Source: an uncultured Bacilli bacterium (GTDB lineage Bacteria > Bacillota_I > Bacilli_A > RF39 > UBA660). Taken from it: DNA of 31,082 nucleotides. Location of the stretch: assembly GCA_947631285.1 (NCBI GenBank), contig CANRKS010000003.1, positions 1-31,082 on the forward strand, read 5' to 3'. Positions 1 through 6,480 of this stretch are shown here, piece by piece. A program made the position numbers and the translations under genes. The notes beneath the pieces are model-generated. The model searched no databases, was not told where the DNA came from, and saw nothing but the letters and a program-made list of their open reading frames with translations. Each line of letters opens with the position of its first letter. Position 1 is the first letter of the stretch.

Positions 1-1215
1 TGTTGTTGTACAACCACTACTGGTTGTATTCCATGTTTTACAGCCAAATGATGAATTCTCACATGACGGCCAAGTTGCACAAGTAGTATTCACACAATTT
101 TCATCCGCATCTTTCCCACAATAACAAACATAACCTGTAGAATCTGTTCCTCCATAAGAATATCCCATTGATTGACATAAATTTGTACAATGACCATAAC
201 CACTAGAATCACTAAATTTTTTATAGCACCCTTTACCACTTGCGCTTACACTCCAACCAGATGAACATGAATAAGTACAAGTTTGATTATAAGTTTGACA
301 ATCTCCACAAACAGAACCTGAGCTTGTATTATAAGTTTTACATGAACATACCTTTTTAGTATAATATGAACTAGATGTAGACTTAGATACAGGAACTTCA
401 CAACTATTAGTGTTTCCTGCTTTATCTGTTATTGTCTTATAGGTTGTAGACTTTAAATTACTAAATGTTTCTTTTTCGTTTACACATCCACTTGTTACAT
501 CTATACACCCTACTGTTCCACTTACACCACTTGAGCCTTTACTGGTTTTAACTATATCACCACAAGTAGGACTAACATTATCAAAAGTTATTTCATCAAT
601 TTCATAATCAGACACCATTCCTTTAGCATCTTGTAAATAGGCAAACACTAATTTCTTTTCATTAGTATCATTTTGAAAAGTATAATTACCAGTAATACTG
701 TTTTCACTTTCTAAAACACTTATCCATTCACAATTATCGTCACTTTCTTCTTCGGTAAGACAATAAGCATTAATCTTTAAACTATCTAAATTAGCCCAAG
801 ATAAATAAAAAGAATTAGTCATTTCGTTAGTATATTTTTCTTCACCTTCTTCTTTTAGATAAAACTCTGGTTTAGCAATGGGGCTTTTAGGATCTAAATA
901 AAGTTCACATAAAATAGTTTTATCAGAAGTAAGTTCTAACATATCATCAGTAACTTTTAAATAATCTCTTAAAGGGGTTATTTCTTGTTTTTCTTTATCA
1001 TAACAATGCGTATTTGTATAATTTACTCGATAACCAATTGGTAAATTATTTCCATCATTATAAAGATGATAGCCATCATCTTCTTTAATATAAATAGCTA
1101 AAGTTTTAGGGGGCTTTATAGAATGAAAAGAGTTATTATTGCTTAGTAAAAACAAACTAACAATAGTTAAAAATATTCCTCCTAAAACAATTCCTATTTT
1201 TTTCTTATAATTCAT
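1..1215 (-). CDS. Cys-rich membrane-anchored surface protein, 3' end beyond window
   Basis: An open frame of 405 codons runs from an ATG at 1215 off the left edge without a stop. An in-frame ATG at 1227 also exists, but GAGG lies 7 bases before the 1215 ATG, so 1215 is preferred. The protein starts with a short basic stretch (MNYKKK) and one hydrophobic helix at about residues 7-25, so it is exported and probably anchored by its N-terminus. A middle region ends in a bacterial Ig-like pattern (Thr-Asp-Lys-Ala-Gly-Asn followed by a Cys). The last 140 or so visible residues are rich in Cys, Ser, Thr and Tyr, with many Cys pairs two to four residues apart, suggesting a disulfide-stabilised extracellular repeat region. 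I do not recognise a named family. The gene follows ylbL on the same strand, with a possible -10 (TACAAT) between them. Confidence 0.75.
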   Translation of the reverse strand, partial: MNYKKKIGIVLGGIFLTIVSLFLLSNNNSFHSIKPPKTLAIYIKEDDGYHLYNDGNNLPIGYRVNYTNTHCYDKEKQEITPLRDYLKVTDDMLELTSDKTILCELYLDPKSPIAKPEFYLKEEGEEKYTNEMTNSFYLSWANLDSLKINAYCLTEEESDDNCEWISVLESENSITGNYTFQNDTNEKKLVFAYLQDAKGMVSDYEIDEITFDNVSPTCGDIVKTSKGSSGVSGTVGCIDVTSGCVNEKETFSNLKSTTYKTITDKAGNTNSCEVPVSKSTSSSYYTKKVCSCKTYNTSSGSVCGDCQTYNQTCTYSCSSGWSVSASGKGCYKKFSDSSGYGHCTNLCQSMGYSYGGTDSTGYVCYCGKDADENCVNTTCATWPSCENSSFGCKTWNTTSSGCTTT

Positions 1216-1266
1216 ATTATTCCTCATATTATCTAAAAGAATTGTATCATATTTTATTCTTAAATA

Positions 1267-2277
1267 CTACTTATTCTTTAAATAATTAATCGCATCATCT
1301 AAAGTATGAACTTTAACAACATCTATTTTTAAATGACGTTCTTTCTTTACTTTTAAAGCTTCTTCATAGTTTTCTTCGGGACAAAAAAAGATATCAGCTT
1401 TATTTTTCGAAGCTCCGAGTAATTTATATTTTACGCCCCCAATTTCTTCTACAACCCCATCACTTGTTATAGAACCTGTTCCAACAATATTAAGACCTTT
1501 CGTAATATCTTCTTCCGTTAAAGCGTTATATATTTGTAAACTCATCATAAAACTTCCACTACTACCTGATTCACTATCTTTCATCTTTATAGAAACGGGT
1601 ATTTCTGTTTCATATTCATAAGTTGTATGAAAAGCTACTCCCACTTTTAAAGTATCATCAGTATCTTTATATATTTGGGCTTTTTTTACTTCCTTTTTAT
1701 TATGAGTATTTATAACTCCTACTTCTACTTCTTCCCCTTCTTTTAAGGTATTTATATAAGTTTTTAATTTCTCAATTGATGATATTTCTACCTCATTAAT
1801 ACTTACAATCTCATCTCCCACGACTAAATCAGTCTTTGCTTCATCACTGATAAAGATTATTTTATTATGGGTTTTCGTAATCGTTAGCTTATAATCGGAA
1901 CGATTAAAAGCCGCGATTATAGCATTATCAATTCCTTCATCCATGTATTCTTTTCCCACTTCAATAACATCTTCATAACTATCTTCATTAGTTATTTCTT
2001 TTAAAGGATATAAATCCCAATCGGGCATAATATAAGAAAGCAAAATAAAGGGCATAGTCCCCTTCATCGCTGTAACATAGCTCATCTTTAAGCTTCCTGA
2101 TTCCTCATATTCTTTTTCAATCTTCACTCTTTCTTTTAAATCAATAGTGCCCCCACTTTTATAAATAACAAATGGTAACTCATAATAACAGATAAAAATC
2201 AAGAAAATTAAAAAGATAAAAAATTTATAGTTTTCTTTAAAAAAAGTTTTTATTTTTTCATATAATTTATTAAACAT
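1267..2277 (-). CDS. ylbL: YlbL-like membrane-anchored PDZ/Lon-type serine protease
   Basis: The 336-residue protein has one N-terminal membrane helix (about 19-37), a PDZ-like segment around 140-200 (LVVGDEIVSINEVEI) and a C-terminal Lon-type (S16) proteolytic domain from about 225. The likely nucleophile is Ser240 in GSSGS, which matches the PSAG position of Lon, and the likely general base is Lys283 in IGGVKYKLLGA. There is no AAA+ domain, as in Bacillus YlbL, which is of similar length. The active site should face outside the membrane. AGGTGAT precedes the ATG, and an extended -10 (TGCTATAAT) lies just upstream. The gene is divergent from ylbJ; in Bacillus subtilis ylbJ and ylbL are also close neighbours. 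Its substrate here is unknown. Confidence 0.85.
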   Translation of the reverse strand: MFNKLYEKIKTFFKENYKFFIFLIFLIFICYYELPFVIYKSGGTIDLKERVKIEKEYEESGSLKMSYVTAMKGTMPFILLSYIMPDWDLYPLKEITNEDSYEDVIEVGKEYMDEGIDNAIIAAFNRSDYKLTITKTHNKIIFISDEAKTDLVVGDEIVSINEVEISSIEKLKTYINTLKEGEEVEVGVINTHNKKEVKKAQIYKDTDDTLKVGVAFHTTYEYETEIPVSIKMKDSESGSSGSFMMSLQIYNALTEEDITKGLNIVGTGSITSDGVVEEIGGVKYKLLGASKNKADIFFCPEENYEEALKVKKERHLKIDVVKVHTLDDAINYLKNK

Positions 2278-2292
2278 TATATCACCTAATTT

Positions 2293-2301
2293 ATTATAGC
2301 A
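2293..2301 (-). promoter_or_regulatory. Extended -10 of the ylbL-like gene
   Basis: TGCTATAAT on the minus strand lies about 15 bases before the ylbL start, followed by AGGTGAT as ribosome binding site. The same bases read TATTAT on the plus strand (2292-2297), a possible -10 for the divergent ylbJ gene, so the two promoters may overlap in this 39-base gap. No clear -35 is seen for either. Confidence 0.45.
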
Positions 2302-2316
2302 CTTTGAAAGGTTTTT

Positions 2317-3246
2317 ATGAACAATCTAAAAAAAGTTTTTCTATTATTTATCCTTATTTTTTTATTATCTTTTCTTTTTAGATATAACTATATTTTATCT
2401 AAAAGTATTATAGATGCCACTTATTTGTGGTTAGAAAAAGTTTTTCCTACTCTTTTTATCATGTTTGTTTTAAATGATCTTATCATTAAAACTAATATGT
2501 TATCTTTTTTAACTAATTTTATTAGTCCAATATTTAATAAAATATTTCATACTTCTCATTTATCTTTTGAAGCTTTCTTCCTTTCTTTATTTTCTGGAAC
2601 TCCCTCTAGTGCTTTTATTTTAAAAGAAATGACTTCTCAGAAGAAAATAAATTTAAATGATGCCAATAAATTAATAGCCTATACTTTCTTTCCTAATCCC
2701 TTGTTTTTATATACTATTTTAAATTTATCATTTAATAAAATAATTACTTTAAAAATAATTCTTACTATTTATCTTTCTAATTTAATAATTGGTATCTTTT
2801 TAAGAGGAAAAGAAATTAAGCAAGAGGAAATAAATTTAAATTCTTATTCGCCAGCTTCTAATATTTTTCTTATATTACCTTCCTCTATTACTAAAAGTAT
2901 TAATACACTTTTTATGATTTTAGGATCTATTGCTTTTTACATGATAATTACTAATTTAATTTTAAAAATTTATCCCTTTAACCCAATTTCCAGTGTTTTT
3001 TTAAAAGGCTTTTTAGAAATGACCCAGGCTTTAAATAGTCTTCCTCTTTTAAATATCTTAAGCTTTAAAAAAGAAATAATAGCAATCATTATTATTTCTT
3101 TCGGAGGTTTTTCTATTCATACCCAAATATTGCAACTTTTAGAAGGTACTAATATTAAATATTCTAATTTTTTAAAAGGACGTTTACTCCACGTTATTAT
3201 TAGTACAAGCTCCTATATTCTCATTAAGATATTCTTTACTAGTTAA
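2317..3246 (+). CDS. ylbJ: YlbJ/SpoVV-like integral membrane protein
   Basis: This is a 309-residue polytopic membrane protein with about eight hydrophobic segments. Its best diagnostic stretch is SGTPSSA (93-99), then a charged loop, then FFPNPLF (124-130). This matches the Ser-Gly-x-Pro-Ser ... Asn-Pro-Leu-Phe pattern of the YlbJ branch of the nucleoside-recognition (Gate) family. In Bacillus, YlbJ (SpoVV) carries dipicolinic acid across the outer forespore membrane. The protein here is shorter than Bacillus YlbJ, which is about 400 residues. GAAAGG precedes the ATG. It is one of only two plus-strand genes in the window and sits back to back with ylbL. Its last 63 bases overlap the end of the convergent pilin-like gene. 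Whether the organism sporulates cannot be told from here; the role may be general organic-acid transport. Confidence 0.75.
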   Translation: MNNLKKVFLLFILIFLLSFLFRYNYILSKSIIDATYLWLEKVFPTLFIMFVLNDLIIKTNMLSFLTNFISPIFNKIFHTSHLSFEAFFLSLFSGTPSSAFILKEMTSQKKINLNDANKLIAYTFFPNPLFLYTILNLSFNKIITLKIILTIYLSNLIIGIFLRGKEIKQEEINLNSYSPASNIFLILPSSITKSINTLFMILGSIAFYMIITNLILKIYPFNPISSVFLKGFLEMTQALNSLPLLNILSFKKEIIAIIIISFGGFSIHTQILQLLEGTNIKYSNFLKGRLLHVIISTSSYILIKIFFTS

Positions 3247-3813
3247 GTATTCTTCATTTAATAAATCTAAATGATCTATAGAACCGACAAAACTAATTTC
3301 AATATCATCAACGGCATTATTAACTTCTTTATTATTTTTTTCATGATAAGGATCATTATAAACAAAAATATTTATTTTATAATAATAACTTTGAATATTT
3401 TGATCAAGATGAGAAGTAAATAAAGCACAAGGATTAATTGTAGCACCTTCCATTTGCCAAGATGTTTTCTCGCCCATAAAAGAAGTATAACTCATATAAT
3501 CTTGATCATTTTTTTTAAAAGTTTCTAATTTAGCTACTTTATTAGTAAGACCACTTTTAAAATGAAAATATAAAATTAAATTATCTTGAGAAGAATTATC
3601 AGTAATTCCCACTAAAGCATAATTATTCAAGTCATTTTCTATATTATAAATTATTTCCATTCTTTTAATTTGATTATTGTAGGCAAAACTATTGTTATCA
3701 GTTTCATTTTTTAAATCAATTAAAATTTGAAACAAAAAGACTAAAACTGTACTAATTAAAACAATACTTACTAATAATTCAATTAAAGTCATTCCTTTGT
3801 TATCTAATTTCAT
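3184..3813 (-). CDS. Type IV pilin-like protein (minor pseudopilin), with Glu5
   Basis: The N-terminus MKLDNKGMTLIELLVS is a classic type III prepilin signal: a short basic leader, Gly before the cleavage point, then Met-Thr-Leu-Ile-Glu with Glu at mature position 5 and a hydrophobic helix. The rest (about 180 residues) is a polar domain with no family I can name. A GTG at 3816 is an alternative start three bases upstream; I prefer the ATG at 3813 because AAGGA is then 9 bases away. It is the last gene of a three-gene operon of pilin-like proteins and follows its neighbour by one codon. The size fits a minor pilin of the ComG or Gsp type. No prepilin peptidase, ATPase or platform protein is present in the window. 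Confidence 0.75.
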   Translation of the reverse strand: MKLDNKGMTLIELLVSIVLISTVLVFLFQILIDLKNETDNNSFAYNNQIKRMEIIYNIENDLNNYALVGITDNSSQDNLILYFHFKSGLTNKVAKLETFKKNDQDYMSYTSFMGEKTSWQMEGATINPCALFTSHLDQNIQSYYYKINIFVYNDPYHEKNNKEVNNAVDDIEISFVGSIDHLDLLNEEYLTSKEYLNENIGACTNNNVE

Positions 3814-3815
3814 CA

Positions 3816-4181
3816 CTATTTTTCCTTTTCAAAATAAGCATAACAAGAATCTTTTTTAGAAGTTTTAACTTTTATCTTACCGTCTTCCATTACTATTTGA
3901 GAGCCATTTTTACAATAGCTATAATCTTCTTTATAAACATATCCTTGTTTAGGCATATTGTATTCTAATTCATATTCTTTTGTAACCTCATTATAAACCA
4001 TAAAATATAAGTTTAAATCTAAATTATCACTTGTAAAATAAGAATCTTTTATTTTATCTTTATATTCATTTAACATAAAACGATTCTTCGAATAGGAATT
4101 AATTAAAAAGATCATGAGAGCTAAAAAGATAATAAAAAAGGTATAAATTAAAGTTGTAGAAACAAAACCATTTTTTTTCAT
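3816..4181 (-). CDS. Small pilin-like protein lacking Glu5
   Basis: This 121-residue protein starts MKKNGFVSTTLIYTFF, with a basic leader ending in Gly and a long hydrophobic helix as in prepilins. However, mature position 5 is Thr rather than Glu. The start could be GTG at 4190, but ATG at 4181 gives the same MKKNGF opening as the upstream gene and is preferred. The ATG begins one base after the stop codon of the upstream gene, which suggests translational coupling. The C-terminal half contains two Cys (near SYCKNG and DSCYAY) that could pair. The absence of Glu5 is typical of GspK-type minor pseudopilins at the fibre tip, but this protein is much smaller than GspK, so that role is inference. 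Confidence 0.65.
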   Translation of the reverse strand: MKKNGFVSTTLIYTFFIIFLALMIFLINSYSKNRFMLNEYKDKIKDSYFTSDNLDLNLYFMVYNEVTKEYELEYNMPKQGYVYKEDYSYCKNGSQIVMEDGKIKVKTSKKDSCYAYFEKEK

Positions 4182-4182
4182 A

Positions 4183-4761
4183 TTACACACTTACCCAACT
4201 ATAATAATTTTGACAATTTTTATTATCAATATTACATGTTTCATATTCAACTGCCAAAATATAAGAAGTATTAATATCGACATATATTGTCTTTAAATAA
4301 TTAATAAATTCATCACTTAATTTTAAATATAGATCATTACAATTTTCATATTCACTACATGACTTAAAAGAAGAACATTTTTCGGTACATTTTTTTAAAT
4401 TATCAATTTTATTTTCCTTTAATAAAACCATTTGTTTAACTTCAAAAGTTTTTAATAAATTATCAAAAAATTGCGCATTATTTTCATAATTTAAAAATAA
4501 ATCTTCACTATCCATCCCCACAGTTAAAAAATATTTATCTTCACTATTTTCTAATTTTTTTAAAAGATCATCAATGTTTAAATCCTTAATTCTATTTTTA
4601 ATATATTCAGTTCGATAAATATAACTGGCATCATCATAATATACCCTGGTCTTTTCACTTTGTAATATTTTAGTAAAAGATGTATAAAGAAGAAGCAATG
4701 AACCAGTTAAAACAACGATTGAAATAATAGTTTCCACGAAAACAAAACCATTTTTCTTCAT
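4183..4761 (-). CDS. Cys-rich type IV pilin-like protein, with Glu5
   Basis: First gene of the three-gene pilin-like operon, 192 residues. The N-terminus MKKNGFVFVETIISIVVL has the prepilin layout: Gly5 before the cleavage point, Phe as mature residue 1, Glu at mature position 5, then a hydrophobic helix. The polar C-terminal domain has a cluster of Cys residues with regular spacing (C-x3-C-x5-C-x5-C, near KCTEKCSSFKSC) and two more Cys near the end, so it is probably stabilised by disulfides outside the cell. A good ribosome binding site (GGGAGTGG) precedes the ATG, and a strong promoter lies at 4784-4812. With the two downstream genes it may form a pseudopilus tip complex or part of a competence-like apparatus. 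That is inference, because no assembly genes are nearby. Confidence 0.75.
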   Translation of the reverse strand: MKKNGFVFVETIISIVVLTGSLLLLYTSFTKILQSEKTRVYYDDASYIYRTEYIKNRIKDLNIDDLLKKLENSEDKYFLTVGMDSEDLFLNYENNAQFFDNLLKTFEVKQMVLLKENKIDNLKKCTEKCSSFKSCSEYENCNDLYLKLSDEFINYLKTIYVDINTSYILAVEYETCNIDNKNCQNYYSWVSV

Positions 4762-4783
4762 GCTTAGCCACTCCCTATTATTA

Positions 4784-4812
4784 ATTATAACTTAACTTAA
4801 GTTATTTCTCAA
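4784..4812 (-). promoter_or_regulatory. Promoter of the pilin-like operon
   Basis: On the minus strand TTGAGA (4807-4812) and TATAAT (4784-4789) are separated by 17 bases, close to the sigma-A consensus. The transcript would start about 15-20 bases before the ATG at 4761. The -35 lies directly after the terminator of the upstream surface-protein gene. Confidence 0.7.
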
Positions 4813-4818
4813 GATATG

Positions 4819-4850
4819 AAAAAATTCTCTTAAAATAGGAGAATTTTTTT
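4819..4850 (-). terminator. Intrinsic terminator of surface protein A
   Basis: An AT-rich hairpin begins one base after the stop codon of the 4852-6306 gene: eleven-base arms (AAAAAATTCTC and its complement on the plus strand) around a nine-base loop. The A-rich end gives a T run on the minus strand. It also has T-rich flanks on the other strand, so it could work in both directions. Confidence 0.7.
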
Positions 4851-4851
4851 A

Positions 4852-6306
4852 TTATGCATTAGTTATATAATAAGGAGCTTCGATTGTACCTTCCCCATCT
4901 AACATTATTTTAGATCCATCTAAATAAAAGACAGGACGAACGGCATACTCTTTTTCTAGACCATAATCGTTGGATACCCTGCCAAAATAGTCATCCACAT
5001 ACCACGCGTCATAGTAGCGATCGTATAGGCCATACCAACTCATCGTCCACTCCTCTTTCACAATATTACCAGTCCATCCATTTGCTATGAATAACCAGTT
5101 ATCTGTATTTCCTTCTCCGGAGTTTATATAATCCGAGGCATACATTAAGCCTATTTTGCATCCCTTTGTTACGGGGCTTTTGGGTTCGATACTTGTCGCT
5201 TCTGTCACCTCGGCACCGTACCAACTATGACTTAATATCAGCGACTCCCAATATGTCCCATTTGGTTGAGCATCCTTTATACTATTATAAAAAGATCCAT
5301 TTAAATACTCCTTTATATCGGAGCTATCCCACTTTGTATTGTTTGAATTCCAATGCCATTGTTGGGATTCACTCGATGGGGTTGCTTTAATTATCTTTAA
5401 TGAATTAGCTGGAACAATACCTCCTTTATCTGTTATTCCAATTATTCTATACATATAATCTTCTGGTGTAGTTATACATGTTTCTGTGTTATCTGTTCCA
5501 AAACAGATATAATTGTTTAACACTTCGTCTTTTGTTCCAACAAATCGATACATTTCATCTATTACTGTAGTATGATCTCCTCCACCAGCAAATGTTTCTC
5601 CACCTTTTGCTTTTAGCATTTCTAAAGGGGCTAATGGTCCTTTAGAACCAGTTGACCCACACACTAAATTATCAACTTTTATTGTGATATTTAATGTTTT
5701 ACCTGCTAGGTATGATTGATCAAATTCTGTATTATTTACTTTTAAATATCCGGTTATTGATGCTTCAGCACTTTCACTGACGCTTATCTCTACTTCTATT
5801 TCTTTAGTGACTGAATCAGACATTTCTTCCGTTAGTAAATCATATAAGTCTACTGTTTCTTCTGTTTCGCCAGAAGTAATATATAATATTGCATCTCCTT
5901 TTTGCAATGCTTTACCCATAGAATCATCACTTGTATCCATCGTGATTGTTACTTTGGCGGTACAATCACTTGCTTCTTTATTCGTTCCTTTTATGGTGGC
6001 AAATGTTAATGTTCCTTCTCCTTCATTTAATTTATAGTCTTCTTCTTCAGTTGTAGCATAATATGCTTTATTAGGATTATTTTCAGCCATATCAGAAACA
6101 GCTAAGTTTATATGTATATTCTCTACACCTTGCTCGATTGTTACAACATCAGCATTTCCTGCTTCAATATCGACATTAGTATTGGTGGTATCTCCACTTA
6201 CATTTAAAGAAAAGAAGGCAAAAGTTGCACCCATTACAGCGATTACTAAAGTGATGACTGCCACTAAAGTTCCGATAAATATTTTACTTTTATTTTCTTC
6301 ATTCAT
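4852..6306 (-). CDS. Surface protein A: TasA/camelysin-like N-terminus, variable C-terminal domain
   Basis: The start MNEENKSK is followed by a hydrophobic segment ending GATFAFFS, which resembles the signal peptides of TasA/camelysin proteins cut by SipW-type peptidases. Residues 1 to about 215 form a beta-rich, acidic domain with two Cys (SDC and LVCG), nearly identical to the protein at 21939-23549. The C-terminal half (about 245 onward) has patterns seen in clostridial DUF6273-like domains: YMYRIIGI, a Trp-rich middle, LMYASDY, and a final VRPVFYLDGSKI with GTIEAPYY. The start at 6306 matches the paralogue and overlaps the stop of a short upstream ORF; ATG at 6312 is an in-frame alternative. 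The likely location is the cell surface. The C-terminal part looks less AT-rich than the rest of the window, and the function is unknown. The promoter contains a G9 tract. Confidence 0.8.
   Translation of the reverse strand: MNEENKSKIFIGTLVAVITLVIAVMGATFAFFSLNVSGDTTNTNVDIEAGNADVVTIEQGVENIHINLAVSDMAENNPNKAYYATTEEEDYKLNEGEGTLTFATIKGTNKEASDCTAKVTITMDTSDDSMGKALQKGDAILYITSGETEETVDLYDLLTEEMSDSVTKEIEVEISVSESAEASITGYLKVNNTEFDQSYLAGKTLNITIKVDNLVCGSTGSKGPLAPLEMLKAKGGETFAGGGDHTTVIDEMYRFVGTKDEVLNNYICFGTDNTETCITTPEDYMYRIIGITDKGGIVPANSLKIIKATPSSESQQWHWNSNNTKWDSSDIKEYLNGSFYNSIKDAQPNGTYWESLILSHSWYGAEVTEATSIEPKSPVTKGCKIGLMYASDYINSGEGNTDNWLFIANGWTGNIVKEEWTMSWYGLYDRYYDAWYVDDYFGRVSNDYGLEKEYAVRPVFYLDGSKIMLDGEGTIEAPYYITNA
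5659..6306. repeat. 648-bp direct repeat, copy A
   Basis: This stretch aligns without gaps to 22902-23549, in the same orientation about 16.6 kb away. It encodes the shared N-terminal domain of surface proteins A and B. By eye there are about 30 residue differences in some 213 aligned residues, and identical DNA blocks of over 30 bases occur, for example around 5750-5790. Downstream of the second conserved Cys the two genes diverge abruptly. Confidence 0.8.
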
Positions 6307-6354
6307 AACCATATATTGTTGTTAATAAAATTCATTATTAACAACACCTTTCCT
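6303..6354 (-). promoter_or_regulatory. Leader of surface protein A: hairpin and overlapping 10-codon upstream ORF
   Basis: The leader contains AGGAAAGG (6347-6354), then a perfect 11-bp inverted repeat (6318-6328 and 6335-6345, six-base loop), then the coding start. A short ORF starts with ATG at 6335, at the start of the loop, and reads MNFINNNIWL. Its TGA (6303-6305) overlaps the ATG of the main gene (6304-6306) as ATGA. Two readings are possible. Translation of the short ORF may be coupled to the main gene. Alternatively, the folded hairpin may bring AGGAAAGG to within about six bases of the ATG at 6312. There is no other ribosome binding site close to either main start. Confidence 0.55.
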
Positions 6355-6367
6355 ACTTTATATGATT

Positions 6368-6394
6368 ATTATATAATACCCCCCCCCGTGTCAA
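6368..6394 (-). promoter_or_regulatory. Promoter of surface protein A with a G9 tract in the spacer
   Basis: On the minus strand a perfect -35 (TTGACA, 6389-6394) and a perfect -10 (TATAAT, 6368-6373) are separated by 15 bases that include nine consecutive G residues (6379-6387). Fifteen is two bases short of the usual 17, so gain or loss of G residues by slippage would tune promoter strength. This is the arrangement of phase-variable promoters in other bacteria. No other G or C run of this length is seen in the window. Confidence 0.7.
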
Positions 6395-6436
6395 TTTTCG
6401 CTCAAGTTTTGTTGGAATGAATGTCAAAATAATGTC

Positions 6437-6471
6437 AACTAAAAGAAGAGTTTTTTTCTCCTCTTTTAGTT
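6437..6471 (-). terminator. Probable terminator after alaS
   Basis: A hairpin lies about 10 bases past the alaS stop: arms of about 14 bases (6437-6450 and 6458-6471) with one mismatch and a T-rich loop. On the minus strand the T residues lie mostly within the 3' arm and no long T run follows, so termination may be partial. Confidence 0.5.
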
Positions 6472-6480
6472 TGTTATAAA

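Noticed and set aside
5166..6037. Two plus-strand open frames inside the gene of surface protein A
   Set aside because: They lie opposite a clear coding frame with conserved paralogue, have no ribosome binding site and no recognisable protein features.
6318..6345. Inverted repeat as an invertible promoter switch
   Set aside because: The arms enclose only six bases and no recombinase gene is nearby; a hairpin in the leader explains it better.
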